From the NCBI RefSeq assembly GCF_000003195.3, contig NC_012873.2, forward strand, positions 27,164,547-27,228,546: 64,000 bases of DNA, in the 5' to 3' direction. This stretch comes from Sorghum bicolor. Taxonomy: Eukaryota > Streptophyta > Magnoliopsida > Poales > Poaceae. Every line of letters starts with the position of its first letter. Position 1 is the first letter of the stretch. Positions 1-12,080 of this stretch are shown in pieces. Below the pieces are notes generated by a model. It made no database searches. It saw only the letters and a program-made list of their open reading frames with translations, and was not told where the DNA came from. A program made the position numbers and the translations under genes.

Positions 1-1049
1 ATAGACAATTAATGCGGCGGAGTTTTCGTACCAATTGATGGTTCCCTTTTTCTCAAACCACGCAAAGGGCGGCTGTACAGTTGCCAGGCGCAACTTTTCA
101 TGCGTCCATCTGACAACCCATCAGGAGGTCTCGTCATGTCAACTTTAACTGAAAAGATCGTTTCAATAAAAAGAAGACAAATATGCCAGAGAGTCAACAA
201 TCCGGGGACTGCACCGACCACCGAGCACTTGATGCTCGGGGACTGGTCGCCCAGTCCATTAGCTCGGAACTTCAAGGACTGCACCGACCACCGAGCACTT
301 GATGCTCGGGGACTGGTCGCCCAGTCCATCAGCTCGGAACTTCAAGGACTGCACCGACCAGCGAGCACTCGACGCTCGGGGACTGGTCGCCCAGTCCATC
401 AGCTCGGAACTTCAAGGACTGCACTGACCACCGAGCACTCGATGCTCGGGGACTGGTCGTACAGTATAGCAACGCAGAATTCTAAGGAGCGCACTTGGTG
501 CTTGGGGACTGGTCGTCATACTATTATACACCCGGGGACTGGTCGATTAGTCTATTCAATTGCAGACGGACTGGTAAATTCAATTTTTTAGACCTTGCTA
601 CAAGGCTCATACTTCGCCTTCCAGCAAGCTCGGGGACTACATCGGTACGATGCATCTGGCGATGCATCTCAGTTACAGAATTTCTTTGAGGACTTTTATT
701 TTGACCCTGGCACCACGTGCCTACGTCACCTACTACCAGGCTCGGGGACTAAGTGGGCACACTTCACCTTGCGGTGAATATGCTTGCTTTTTTGATGTTT
801 ATACCTTCCAAAAAAGTAAAGTGGGCACACTTCACCAGGAAAGAAATCTTTTTTAATTTAGAGCACCATGCATTCTTCGAACAACTCGCTTCTTCGATGT
901 CAATGTTGATCAACTGTCTTTTGAGTTGGTCAAAGAACCGTTGCAACTGTTTGGGCAATTTTCCCACTTATTGAAGACGTCAAGTCTCACTGATCAAAGA
1001 AGCTCAAGACAGCGTGTTACATCACAATACATGGTGCTCGGGGACTAGC
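1..1049 (+). mobile_element. 3' internal non-coding end of a Tat-like gypsy element (T1)
   Basis: This stretch precedes a 3' LTR and holds no convincing gene. The motif GCTCGGGGACT recurs along it (near 235, 630, 741 and 1036). The last copy abuts the LTR and probably belongs to the polypurine tract. Open frames here are by-products of the tandem repeat. The rest of the element, with gag-pol, would lie left of the window. The Tat assignment is inferred from the repeated CGGGGACT tracts before the LTR and the LTR layout. Confidence 0.7.
211..560. repeat. 70-bp tandem repeat array in the T1 3' region
   Basis: Units begin with gcaccgacca at 211, 281 and 351 and a variant at 421, giving an exact 70-bp period. 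After about 465 the units decay, with partial copies of ggggactggtcg near 505 and 535. Three units contain an inverted repeat GGACTGG-TCGC-CCAGTCC (240-257, 310-327, 380-397), a 7-bp stem with a 4-nt loop. Confidence 0.9.
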
Positions 1050-1510
1050 TGTGGGGGTATAAACCCCTATACCCTTACGGCTAGACTTCGGCCAGGAAGC
1101 TTGGCCCATTACGAGACGAGTTCAAGGCTTGATCCGACAACCTGGAGTTCCGCGCAAGGAAACAAGATGGGGAGATCAAGCAGGATTCTAGTCGGTTAGA
1201 ATAGGAATTGATATCGAATTATCCATGGCAATTGTAACCGACTAGGATTAGTTTCTAGATCTGTAACCCTGCCCTCCAGACTATATAAGGAGGGGCAAGG
1301 GACCCCCTAGGACATATCATATTCTCTCAACACAAATCAATACAACCAGATGCAGGACGTAGGTATTACGCCAACTCGGCGGCCGAAGCTGGATAAAAAG
1401 CTTGTCCGTGTCTTGCGTCACCATCGAGTTCATAGTTTGCGCACCGTCTACCGATAAACTACTACCGTGGGTATACCCCAAGGTAGACTGCCGACCAGCT
1501 TTCGTCGACA
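1050..1510 (+). mobile_element. 3' LTR of Tat-like element T1
   Basis: The LTR starts TGTGGGGGTA right after a purine-rich CGGGGACTAGC and ends ...GTCGACA, giving TG...CA ends over 461 bp. A TATA box (ctatataagg, 1281-1290) lies in its middle. The right edge is fixed because sequence from 1511 matches the uninterrupted homologous region at 29090 onward. The 5-bp target duplication should therefore be aacat (1511-1515), with its partner left of the window. Confidence 0.85.
1281..1290 (+). promoter_or_regulatory. TATA box of T1 LTR
   Basis: The sequence ctatataagg lies 230 bp before the LTR end, the usual U3/R position for a retrotransposon promoter. Transcription would start about 30 bp downstream. 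Confidence 0.7.
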
Positions 1511-4500
1511 AACATCCTTTGCCATGTTGCTATGTTGGTTGTCCCTACCCTTAAGACACGCTCAATTTGTTAAACACTAATCATTCTACTTCATCCCCAC
1601 TTGAGTAGATCTCTATAATGTTGTCATGCTACCTTTGTCTATTCACAAGTAAGTATTGGTTTGGAAGAACTCGACATACTTCCATTGACATTTAAATTAA
1701 TCATGGTGCTTAGGTTAAATAGCCTTCCTTTAATTCGATTAGACATGGAGTCTAGTTTGGTTATTGAACTAAAAACTGCTTGTGTAGACACTGGTATATT
1801 TTGTTGGACTAACCCCTGCAGGAAAATTTTCAATATCAATTTGAGAAGTCCTAAGATAAATTCAGAATGGAGATAAAGAGGGAGACACATGAAGATTAAC
1901 AATTTGCACAAGAAAGACATAGCTCGTCCATCATAGAGAGATAATCCATGGAACGAGACGAAGAGTGCCTCGAACAAGATGCACAACCATTGAGAAAGAA
2001 AAGCTTCCACAAGGTGATATTGTACCATCACTCTTCAATTAAGGTAACATTTTAAGGTATGTGACTGTCACAGTTATAAGCTTCTCCTTGATTCTGGCAT
2101 GCACATGGATAAAAAGACAAACATGTATGATTTATAACTCCAAATTAACCAACCCAATTGATTCAACATGTTTAGTCCTTTAATCTTTGTTCCCGGTACT
2201 ACCTTTTTGATCCCACACTCTTAACCATATGAGCTAAAATGTTGCACATCCGATCTTTGGAAAATGATAGTCATGTAAAGAAAAAAACATTTACTTAAAT
2301 AGATTATCTTTCCATAAGGTTGAGTGATCTGATCTGACAAATGTTTTAAATGCTACACTCATGATCTTATTATCCATGAACTTTGTCTTGCTCACTATGC
2401 TTAAGGTTAGAGAAGAACAAATACACTTTTGGTTCTATTGGTGTTTTCCACCAACAGGGCCCATACACATGATCTCTACCTTGTCTCTATGAGTAGGATA
2501 CACTTCGAGCAAAACATGGAGGAGTTTTCCAACTCCTAGACTCTATCAAGTGAAGGATCTGGATCTACGAGCACAAACACACTCAGGAGGATGCTGCCAA
2601 TGCCGCACTTCGAACTGCTGGGCAAACGAAAAACATGGGTGACACCGTATCAAGAGGTGTAGATGTCAAGGTCCACACCTAACTCAAATGACACACCTAA
2701 AGAATGAACACAGTGAGAAGTCTTGTTCAGAAGACTGAACCCTCGCCGAAAGGTAAAATCGGTAGTTATCCATATTTATCCTTTCTGCATTCCCTTTTTT
2801 CTTAAATCATTTACTTTCCTTAAATAGCTTGTTAGTTAATTATGCTATCTTGAAAAGAAAATAAAAATGTTAAAAACAGTAAGCCCCATGTGAGTATGCT
2901 CGTGGCATAAAACATATTCACTGTGGTGGCGTAAAAATAAAATAAATATATTCTTGTCCTATAAAAATAAAAATATAAAAATAAATTTATGATCCTACTA
3001 AAGAGAGTAATATTTATTAGAGGAAGCTCAACATGATAAAGGCTAAGAGATTTTATGCTAACACTTAACCAGTTCCACAAAGCTTTGTTGTCTATTTGAG
3101 CTCCACAGAATTCAAAGATCAAGGAAGACTAGCAGACGGAGGATATCCTAATCGCTATCAGGGTGCTGCCAACATTCAAATACACCTAAGCCACCTGCTA
3201 GCTACATCAGAAGAAATTACGTTAAAATCCAGCTTGGGGGAGAGCACCCCCATTTATCCAGCTAAGTGTTTCTACTCACATTTATACTTTACTCAAATAA
3301 TAAAAAAATGCATAATCATAAAAACCCAATTAAACATTTTGTGCTTATATATATCTTTGCTTAGTTTGCTATAAATAAATAAAGTGTCTATGCTAAACTG
3401 AACTTCAATGATAAACTCTTACATAGATATGATGAATAGTTGCTCTGCCAAGTACCTAGTTTTCAAATTTGAGCTCTCTCTCAAGTTTAGGCATAACTGT
3501 TATAATTTAAAGCCTGCTCTAAACCTGAATTTGCGGAAAGAGTACCTGATCAAAAGTCTAAGTCGTTAACAGATATGATATGGGAAGGTTGAGCTGTTGT
3601 TTATCTGTTCCTACAGATGCTAGAATTCTGGAGAATTTTATCTTTGAAAATCTTTAAAACGTTGCATGATGAGTTCCTGTATGTTGAGAGTTTAAAATCC
3701 TACCACAGCCATATATACAAGCTTATTAGACTATGAGCCATACATTTACTTTTTACTGCTTATGAGCATTGAGTGTGGTCAAGCTGCGTAGACCCTTAGG
3801 AGCTTGTCATGCGGTTAAAATCAAGATTCACTTGCACGTTCACTCATACATGCGGCTTCTACTCCAGAAGTATGCATCCACATACATCCACTCATTTCCA
3901 TATCCAGATTCACCCAAAGTTATTCTACTCCTATCTAGGAGAGAATAGCCAAAGAAACATTATCCTATCCCTGTTATTCCACGTGAAATAAATGCTCGAG
4001 ATATTTTGGTTACTACCACTTGCTACATTATTCCAGGAGGGTGAGTGCTTTGAAAAAAAAAGTGAATACGAGGAAATAAAAAGGGGCAAGTGCCCGAAAC
4101 CTCGAAAAAAAAGAAGAAAAAAAAGAAAAAAAAGTGAGACGAGAGGTAAAAATGGACAAGTGTCCGACAGTAGAATTAGGGGTACAAGGTACCCACCTGA
4201 GAGAAAAGAAAAATAAAATATAGAGCATCTCATTCCCCTCAGAAAGCCTCAAGTGCAAGAAAGGTATGTACCCCCTCAAAAGAGCAAAAGTAGAATTAGA
4301 CTTTCACCATTATTTTCACCATTATCACCATTCATTCGCCACACATGCACATCTTGATTTGACTTATTGACTTGTTCTTCTGGATCCATGGTTTGACTAT
4401 GCAATAAGTGTCTTGTAAGTATGTATTAGTTGTCTCCCACCTATGAGCTCCAGATATCAAAACCTTATTAGAGTAGGGTGAGAGAAAAGGCAATACCACT

Positions 4501-4906
4501 ATGCCTCATACCAAAAATACCACATACTTTGAGAGAAGGCATACACCATTACTGCCTTGGTAAGGATCCAGAAATACCACAAAAGAGATACTAGAGAGAG
4601 TCATACAAGGAATCTCTGAGTTTTATTTGAAAATCTACAAAAACTCCAGAGCTATAGTTAATTGAAGAACAAGAGACATGGCGTTTGACTAGACCGTTCT
4701 ATCTTTTAACTGCTCAAGACATAAGTGACGGTTGCAAGCCCCATGGTGGAAGGTAAAATGAGTAAGTTTAAATCTTAACAGTTTACCCTAACCAGGAGAT
4801 GAGATCTTGTTTGAACGCATGTGTACCTTTAAGGCATGAAACCACTGCAGAAACTCTTAAGTCCATCTTTGCTCAGGGACGAGCAAAGGTTAAGCTTGGG
4901 GGAGCT
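1511..4906 (+). mobile_element. 3' internal region of non-autonomous Athila-like element E1
   Basis: Co-linear with 29090-33093 of element F and interrupted at its left edge by T1. No intact gene is present. Landmarks shared with F include the agcttgggggag tract at about 3230, the palindrome pair at 4084-4165 and a final purine tract taagcttgggggag before the LTR. The copy is shorter than F because the protease remnant between F 30180 and 30780 is largely missing: homology jumps near 2640-2760. Runs of A and G around 4100-4135 are low complexity. Confidence 0.8.
4084..4165 (+). other. Pair of CAAGTG-centred palindromes (E1)
   Basis: GGGCAAGTGCCC at 4084-4095 and GGACAAGTGTCC at 4154-4165, each followed by G and separated by an A-rich linker. 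The same pair occurs in three other Athila 3' regions in the window, with matched changes in both arms. Confidence 0.7.
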
Positions 4907-6385
4907 TGTTGACAGTCCTTAATGCTCACATTTAACCGTCAACTAATCAAGAAAAAGGATCCAAATGCAACCGACACTTAGACTTAGGGTTTCATCTGAC
5001 AGATTTCCACGAGTTTTGGTGTTTGTCTATTTCGACAGGGGGTTATCAAGAAATACGAAGGAAAGGCCCACACATCGGGTTTACATAGAGAATTAATGTG
5101 TGCGGTAATTTTCCATAATTAGGAAGACTCTAGAAGCAACTCGACCGAAGCGGAACCGAGACGGGCCTGGGACCAGGGCACCCGCCCTTGATCCTAGGGC
5201 GCCCGCCCCGGTACAAGAACCAATCACAGAATAGAGTACACCATTACAAAGATCTCATCGAGCTGATCGAAATGCTTATATTATCTGCTATATTTGGAGT
5301 TCAGAATCAAGAGATATTAATAAAAGATGGACTCCACATAAAAGAGCTGCGGGATTAATTGGGCCCAAATCATATTTTGGTCCATTAAGGCCTATGTGCA
5401 TTTTAATGAGATATGGTGGAAAGTTTAGTACCACATCGCCTGCTGAACCAAAAACGCACAAAGGAGGAGGACTATATAAGCAAGACCCCTGGCCCATGGA
5501 GGAGAACACATCATTATAGAGTTGAGAGGTGCCCTCGAAGGATAAGCTTTGCTCTATAGAGAATTAGGGCTAGACATTCCAATGTAGTAGATTAGTTCTA
5601 GTCAGGAGTTAGGGAGAGCGGAGCTGCACTCTGGTTCTGGAGAAGTCTTTAGCGTTTTGGTATGTCTTTATATTTATTTAAGACTTATGCTTTAATATAT
5701 TTATCTTCTCTATTTACTTTTATGCCTTTATTATTATCGAGTAGTGTAGTTGTTATATTTTGGCATAGGATCTCCGTTCGCATCGAGTGCTCTAGTTATT
5801 CATGGTAATTAGAGTAGTAATCGTTAGTGTAGACGTGGTGTCTATACTAGAGGTTACCTGAGGTTGCACCCAGTCCTGCGGATCGTTGTAGTAGCCCTAG
5901 GGTAGTGACAACCCTAACGGTCGACGTATTCCACCTCGTTCGGATCGGTGTTTGTAGGACCGTAGTCAGAGCTTCCCAGCCCCCTTCTCATCTCTTTCTA
6001 TGGTTGGTGTTCTGATGTCCCAAAGTGCTAATATGTGATTGCTATATCTATTCATTCTTTGTTATCATAGAACTGAAGTAATAGAGAAGTATACACGAAC
6101 CCAGGTCTCTCCCGTTGTCCTCTCGCTATGGCTATCTACGCATTTAACATAGAATTGTCACCTTTATATTATTACCCATCATATATCACTTACCCCTACT
6201 TTAGTCTGGTTGGTTTAATAAATTAGTAGATGCATGATAGTAAGTTATCAGATTCTTTGACCTTAGCTTCCCAGTGGTAAAATAAAAATAATGATACCTG
6301 GAATACTCCCGGTAAAATGCTACGATGATGTTCTGTGCGCTTGCGGAATTTTTCTTATTCTTATTGCACTTAACGAATGTCAACA
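4907..6385 (+). mobile_element. 3' LTR of Athila-like element E1
   Basis: Starts TGTTGACAGTCC directly after a polypurine tract and ends ...AATGTCAACA, 1479 bp. It contains the family's duplicated GC motif (cacccgccctt / gcgcccgcccc, about 5178-5210) and a TATA box (actatataag, 5471-5480). The sequence resuming at 6386 is the 3' internal region of another Athila copy, so E1 was inserted into element E2. The expected target duplication is gtgac (6386-6390). Confidence 0.85.
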
Positions 6386-6722
6386 GTGACATTTTGGTAA
6401 GGATCCACAAATACCACATATAGAGAGACTTGAGAGAATCATTGCTGGGAACTCTGAGTTTTATTTTGAAAACTTATGAAAAACTCTGGAACAAAGGTGA
6501 AGTGTAGATAGGAGGAATAGTGTTTGACTTAATTATTTTGTCTTTCGATTACTTAAGACTTAAGTGCAGGTACGAAGCCCCTCAACCCTTCACTCTAATC
6601 TCGAAGAATTTTTATGTAAAAGCATGTGTGCCTGTCAGGAAAGAAAACATCGAAGCAACTTCTGATCCGTCTGATTTTAGCTATTTGCTCAGGGACGAGC
6701 AAAGGGTAAGCTTGGGGGAGTT
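6386..6722 (+). mobile_element. 3' internal end of Athila-like element E2
   Basis: Matches F at about 32745-33093 (tggtaaggatcc...aaataccac... through the purine tract). It contains ctcagggacgagcaaaggg and gtaagcttgggggag, the family polypurine tract just before the LTR. No gene is present. Confidence 0.8.
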
Positions 6723-8240
6723 TGTTGACGGTCCTTAAGTACTAAAATTAACAATCAAATAAACATGGAAAAGGATCAATATGCACCAAACATCTAGAAT
6801 TAGGGTTTTATCTGACAGAATTCCACGAGCTTTGGTGTTTATCTATTTCTGCAGGGGGTTATCAGAGATATGGAGAGAAGGCCCACATGTCATGTTTACA
6901 ACGAGATAATTTCGTGCCGCGCAATTTTCCTCAATCTAGAAGAGTCCAGAAGCCACAGGAACGAACGAGAAGAAGATCGGGCTCGGGGGCAGGGCGCCCA
7001 CCCACCCCCCTTGGGCGCCCACCCAGGGTCAGATTCCAATCAGGACTCTCTTCCGAGACTAAACTCCACCGACCTAAAGGATGAATCTAAACCATAGAAC
7101 CAATGTCGGTTTGATCCAACGGCCCAAATTCACTTGAAAGGACTATATAACCAAGGCCTCTCCACCCCTAGAGGAGAGAGGAGAAGAGAAGAAATCATTA
7201 TCAGAGGTAGCCATCAAAGTTTTTGTTTAGAGCTTCTCTCCCACAGAGAATTAGAATTAGCTACTCCCTAATCCTTCAAGTTTAGAGGTTTGATTAGATA
7301 GCAATTAGAGAAGTAGAGCACTACGCTCTGGATTCGGATCTTCGGTAATAAAGATTGGTATTATTCATATTTTTCTCTAATTCTTTGTTCTAATTGCATT
7401 ATGTCTCTAATTATTGCGTTCTTAGTTTGCTCTAGTTCTATATTTGATATAGTTATGATTGATAATGAGTTTATGTATAAGTTTGCAAAGCGCTTAGCTC
7501 TTGATGCGAGGGAGTTAAGTGGTAGATTACATGTGAGCGTGGTGCTTAGATGTTATTTATCTGCAAATGTATCGTATTGGCCGGGTCGTGTGGTAGTTCG
7601 CGATAGTGACAGCTTCGTTGATTCTTATATAGTCCACCCTCCGTTGATAGGACAGGCAGAACCGGTATTGTGGAGTAAGTCTTGCGATGCTCTGATTTAC
7701 TTTAGCAATGTTCCTTATACATGAATGAAGAGTCTTTTATGCTATACATGATCTTGTAGACTACTAGAGTAGATTATGACTTAGTAGATAGTAGATAACA
7801 TAGAATCCATTCTCTAGCTAATCCGACGTCACCTACATATATGAGGAGTAGTCTATTTTCTAATCACTGTGTTATTTACCCTTGAACTTATACTTCATTA
7901 TCATTATCTTTATGGTTTAGCCCCTGCCAAAGTAAGTGACTGTGTGACGAGTTTCTTATTAGTAATCGTGTTCTTGCAAGTTTATCTCTAGTCTATGCCT
8001 TGATAGATTTTGTCCTTATCTTAATTTCATCCCTTTTGTTCTCTTAAGCAGAATTATAAATAACGATACCTGGAATACTTATCCTGGTGAAATGCTACAA
8101 TGAGGTGTTTTATCTGTGCGCTCGCGGATAGAATAGATTATTTTCTAGAGAGCCTTTACATTTATAAATACCTTTGTACACTCTAGCACCATGCTGGGGA
8201 TGACAACCTAGTATCTAAGTGGTGTTAGCTAGTGTCAACA
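6723..8240 (+). mobile_element. 3' LTR of Athila-like element E2
   Basis: Starts TGTTGACGGTCC and ends ...AGTGTCAACA, about 1.52 kb. The duplicated GC motif is at 6992-7025 and the TATA box (gactatataa) at 7141-7150, about 117 bp apart as in related LTRs. Its 3' tail (about 8125-8240) is longer than in the other copies. It is followed directly by coding-like sequence, so E2 was inserted into a gene; the expected target duplication is atgtt (8241-8245). Confidence 0.8.
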
Positions 8241-9126
8241 ATGTTGAAGAATTAAAGATCTTGAGCCATCTGGTAAGACCAAACTTACTGCCAATTGAGA
8301 TCAGACATGGCAGGGAAAAGCCTCCAACCTCCTATGAATTCTACTATCCTTTGATAGTAACCACACAAATTTGCTTTGGTAAGCTGTCTCCAACTTTATT
8401 CTTTGCTGATAAGCTAAAACCCAAGGAGGCAGTGACTTCTTAATTAGAATTTTGCAAAATTCTTCAATTTGAACAAGCTGCATTGCTAGAGGCCATCAGT
8501 GGATTGGATCGCATTCCTTTTACTTCTTCAGCCTTCGACCACTGGTGGTAGGAATGGAGCCAACACATATTTAATGAAGCAACATATGTCTATTGCTTCT
8601 CCTTAGATTCAGACTTCTAGGCAGACCTTGAGGTATATACATGGGTCCATTTGAATTTCTTAAACTTATGCTTCATGATATACTTATATTATTATCTCTG
8701 CAGGATCTTGTCTGCCTAAACCCTCCATCAGTAAATTATGGTATACGGTGTCCTACACAAGACTAGGTTGGGATGCACCTTCTCTAAAGGCTTTGATGAA
8801 AAGGAAGGCATTAGATACTCCTAATGATCAACCAATTGGTAAAGTTAAAAGAAAGCAATCGACTATTTATAGGAAAAATAACTCAAAAGCCAAAGGTTGG
8901 TCCAAATGAACGCCTGGACTTCCTAGTCAAAGCTATAATCGAGGCATATCTCTGTCAGCCAAATCTTTTTATTGATTTGCATTAGCTAAATTCAAACTTT
9001 TCATAGGATGCCATTCAGGGATCTGATCCTGACAGAGAAGCTGCACACTCTGACCCTATGAAGGGTTTATCTTTCTCTAGTAGCGATGATGACATCAATC
9101 TCAACCTAGATAATGTAACAAGCTAG
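8241..9126 (+). pseudogene. Broken intron-containing gene, probably antisense gene of another Tat-like element (mobile-domain-like)
   Basis: A frame runs from about 8241 and reads through a segment with YEFYYPLIV, LFFADKLKPKEA and, after stops, DHWW-stop-EWS. The tryptophan-rich WW.EWS pattern with FYYP resembles plant-mobile-domain-like proteins reported on the antisense strand of some Tat elements. This is recalled, not searched. In-frame TAG codons fall where Gln would fit. A plausible intron runs from GTATAT at 8633 to TCTGCAG at about 8702. A last exon, perhaps from about 9007, ends in a serine/aspartate-rich tail with a stop near 9126. E2 removed or displaced the 5' part. The function is unknown, and the transposon-gene reading is moderately uncertain. 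Confidence 0.45.
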
Positions 9127-9878
9127 TGTTATGATGACACCTCTTCACTTGCATCCCATGAGCATAAGAATCTTCATAACATATCATGAGCATCATGTCA
9201 TGAGGGGGCTATCATTTCATGTGTTATGTTTGTTATCTTACTTGTTTATGCGTTTAATGTGGTTGCTCATGTGTACCTTGTGCAAGTGTGTGCTTATAGC
9301 ATTGGTAAGTAGCTTATCTATACTTAACAGGTCTTAGGGATCAATGCTCATGTTGACTTCTAGACCTCTTTTGCTTGACTTTTTAAAAAGTGTTGCTTAA
9401 AGTGTTTGCATGTCAAAACATCCTAAAATAAAGTTGTAGCAAATTGTATAAAGATCAAAAGTTGTTTTAGGGTCATCTCATGAAAATGATCATGACATTC
9501 TCAAAAATGGCCCACAAAGCAGATTTGAGTGTTGGTTCAACACTTAGAAACTTTCTAAGTCCCCAAGGTAAACTCATTTTGCTCAAAGGGGTGTTTGGAG
9601 CTATATATCTTTTCATCTATACTGATCTAGTGTTTTCTCCAATTGACAAAGTTGTAGATCTCATGTAGTTCTCTAAGTTTGTCAACTACACTATCTCCTA
9701 GTTCTCTTTGGTTTGGGAGTTAATCACTGTGCAAACACGTTGTCAATCACTAATTCAGGCCCAATGGCAAACTCGTGGCTGACCGGCGCTAGGAATTAGG
9801 CACCATCTGGTGCCCGTACACTAGTGTTGGGCCTGCTCATTAGCTCAGCTTGACTGCATGACATCCACGACTTCGCTC
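9127..9878. other. Unassigned AT-rich region
   Basis: No supported gene. The first part looks like 3' untranslated sequence of the broken gene. From about 9350 the text (ttgtagcaaattgtataaag, aaagttgtagatctcatg) has the style of gypsy LTR sequence, but I found no clear ends. Short open frames look accidental. Confidence 0.4.
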
Positions 9879-12080
9879 TGTCACAGAACCGACCAAATTA
9901 TAAGAGTTCAAGTGTAGAAACGATCAGCTAGCAATCAAGTTTCCAGACTTGAGCCCATATAATCCCGATAGTCAACTGAAATCATGAAGGACTTCAAACA
10001 AACTTGCAACAAACCAAGATCGTAATAGTTCAACATAACACAGCGATTGTTACATAGTTCATTCACTGCCGTCGAAGCGGCACCACATCGGAGTTACTTA
10101 GTTATTACAACCCAAGTTCATAGTAGCAGAAGCAAAATAGTTTACAACGCACATTCATTTCACAAGTTCTTGTTACTGCCAGAGTCTCATGCCATCCATC
10201 AAAAGCAATAGGTACGAAGTTGTTAGAGGACCGTGCCCAACAGTTTAGTCCTCATCCCCAGCGGGATGGAGACAGGTCTTGCAGAAGCCATCATAAAAGA
10301 TATCATCTGCAACAAGTGGGAATAAACCCTGAGTACGAGGATGTACTCAGCTAGACTTACCCATCTAGTAAAACAAAAAAGACACCAAGGATCATGCAAG
10401 TCTGAGTATAAAGTATAGCTGGCTAGACTCAACATTTGCCAAAAGCTTAAGTGGATACTATACCATTTGTAAAAGCATCATATTAGTCATCATTAGCCTA
10501 CCACTAGATTGGCACCTAGACTAAGCACTTCACTTGATTATTACAAACAATAATATCCATATCAATTTCATCATATGTTCTTCCTTGCTATCACCAACAT
10601 CATTATCAAGAACCATTGTACTTAGTGGATGCTACGTTTGCCGCTGCTCTGTCAAGTTCTCACTATCCGGTAGAGACGGAGGGTTATTCCTAGCACTCAC
10701 CCATGTATCCCCTGTCGGAGAGCAAGCGGGTCACCTTTGGTACGACTCAGGAATCGCGGCTCCGATCAGCGCCGCACTCCCAGGGCTACCACTCTGTCAG
10801 GGAGATCAGGACTTTTAACTCACCTGCCTTTGGTCTTACGCCAATGGTCCCCCGCACACCGCACTTCCTCCGGTAGTGCGCACTTTATACTTGCCGGTCT
10901 TCCGGCCTGAGTCATACTACTAGGCTTCACGATCGGAACGAGTTATCCGGCCAACTAAGTGTCAGGCATGCGTTCAACATGACAAGAGGACGTACAACGA
11001 TCGTTCCTTAGCTGCCACAGACGGAGCTACTACAACCTTGCAAAACTCCGCCCGGCTTAAGTCATTTTAATCAGGTTCTTTCCCACGATAGCACATATAG
11101 TCAATCGTGATCCGACACAACCCTATTTCGTGCAGGTGACAGGATATCTCCCGACTTCTACCGATTAAAGCATGGCTAAGCTGCTACTCGATCCTAACTC
11201 TACAACCAGGTAGTGGTAAGATATCTGGACAAGGAATGCGTATAATGCAGCAAGGGTTTCATCACAACTCCTATACGTAATGCATCAATATACATAACAT
11301 AATCAAGTAAGCTTTCGAAATTAAAGTGGGAGACTTAAGATGCTCCGGGGCTTGCCTTTCACGAATGAGGCTGGCTCGTGATTAGGGCACTCGACCTCCT
11401 CTTCGGGCTCCTCTTGTCCGGCTGGCTGGACCTCCACTTCCGGACTAATCTCCTGGACTTGGGATTCGCTTGATGGAGCTCAAGCGAATCTGTCGTTTCC
11501 GGTGCACCTATTGCATGCACGATGAGTAAGAATGTGTGCATACTAGATGACGATGAACGCTTGGTAACATAATTAGAACTTCACTGGACACTCATTTATG
11601 GAGTAACTCCCAAAATAAGCTTACACAAGATAACTAACTAACTTAGCAAGAATTAGCAAGTCAAACCAAAACAGCAATCATCACTTAACAGTGCAGCTCA
11701 AGAAACAAATCTATTGCTATACAGATCCAAAAAACATGAATGAGGACATTCTGGAAAGCTTATGAAATTGTCTACTTTTTATCTTTAGACATCACAGCAT
11801 GATTCACAAGTTAAACAGGTCAATTAAACAAAGTTCCAGGTTCTGTCCCAGAAAAATAGAGAACACCTATTTCTGGAACCCAACTTAGAAGAGCCACAAC
11901 TTTTAAACTACTCGACCAAATGATCCCAAATTTGAACTACAGATAGTTCATAAAGTTTACAACATCTTTGATTTAGACAAGTCTCTTAGAAAACCAAGTT
12001 ATTATCAAGCAAAGGTCAGATTACTCCCTTGCTGTCCAGAACAGCTTATGAACCTTTAATTAATTATTTGATGACATAGC
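9879..12080 (-). mobile_element. Tekay/Del-like LTR, reverse orientation, truncated
   Basis: The left edge TGTCACAGAACCGACC is the reverse complement of an LTR end like CGGTTCTGTTACA of the Tekay-like element at 36333-50003. Around 10310-10370 (aacaagtgggaataaaccc, gtactcagctagacttacc) it matches the reverse complement of 38820-38880. No PBS lies left of 9879, so it is a 3' or solo LTR. The right end is lost where Tat-like element B begins at 12081. It is more diverged than the 36333-50003 pair. No genes. Confidence 0.7.

Noticed and set aside
211..560. Regular repeats that could suggest a CRISPR array
   Set aside because: Units are contiguous, with no unique spacers, and the context is a plant retrotransposon.
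100..591. 163-codon frame over the T1 tandem repeats
   Set aside because: It exists because the repeat unit lacks stops in this frame; the sequence is repetitive and lies in a 3' non-coding region.
4028..4279. Short Phe/Leu/Ser-rich frames opposite the A/G-rich tract of E1 and F
   Set aside because: Membrane-like peptides here are by-products of purine runs on the other strand.
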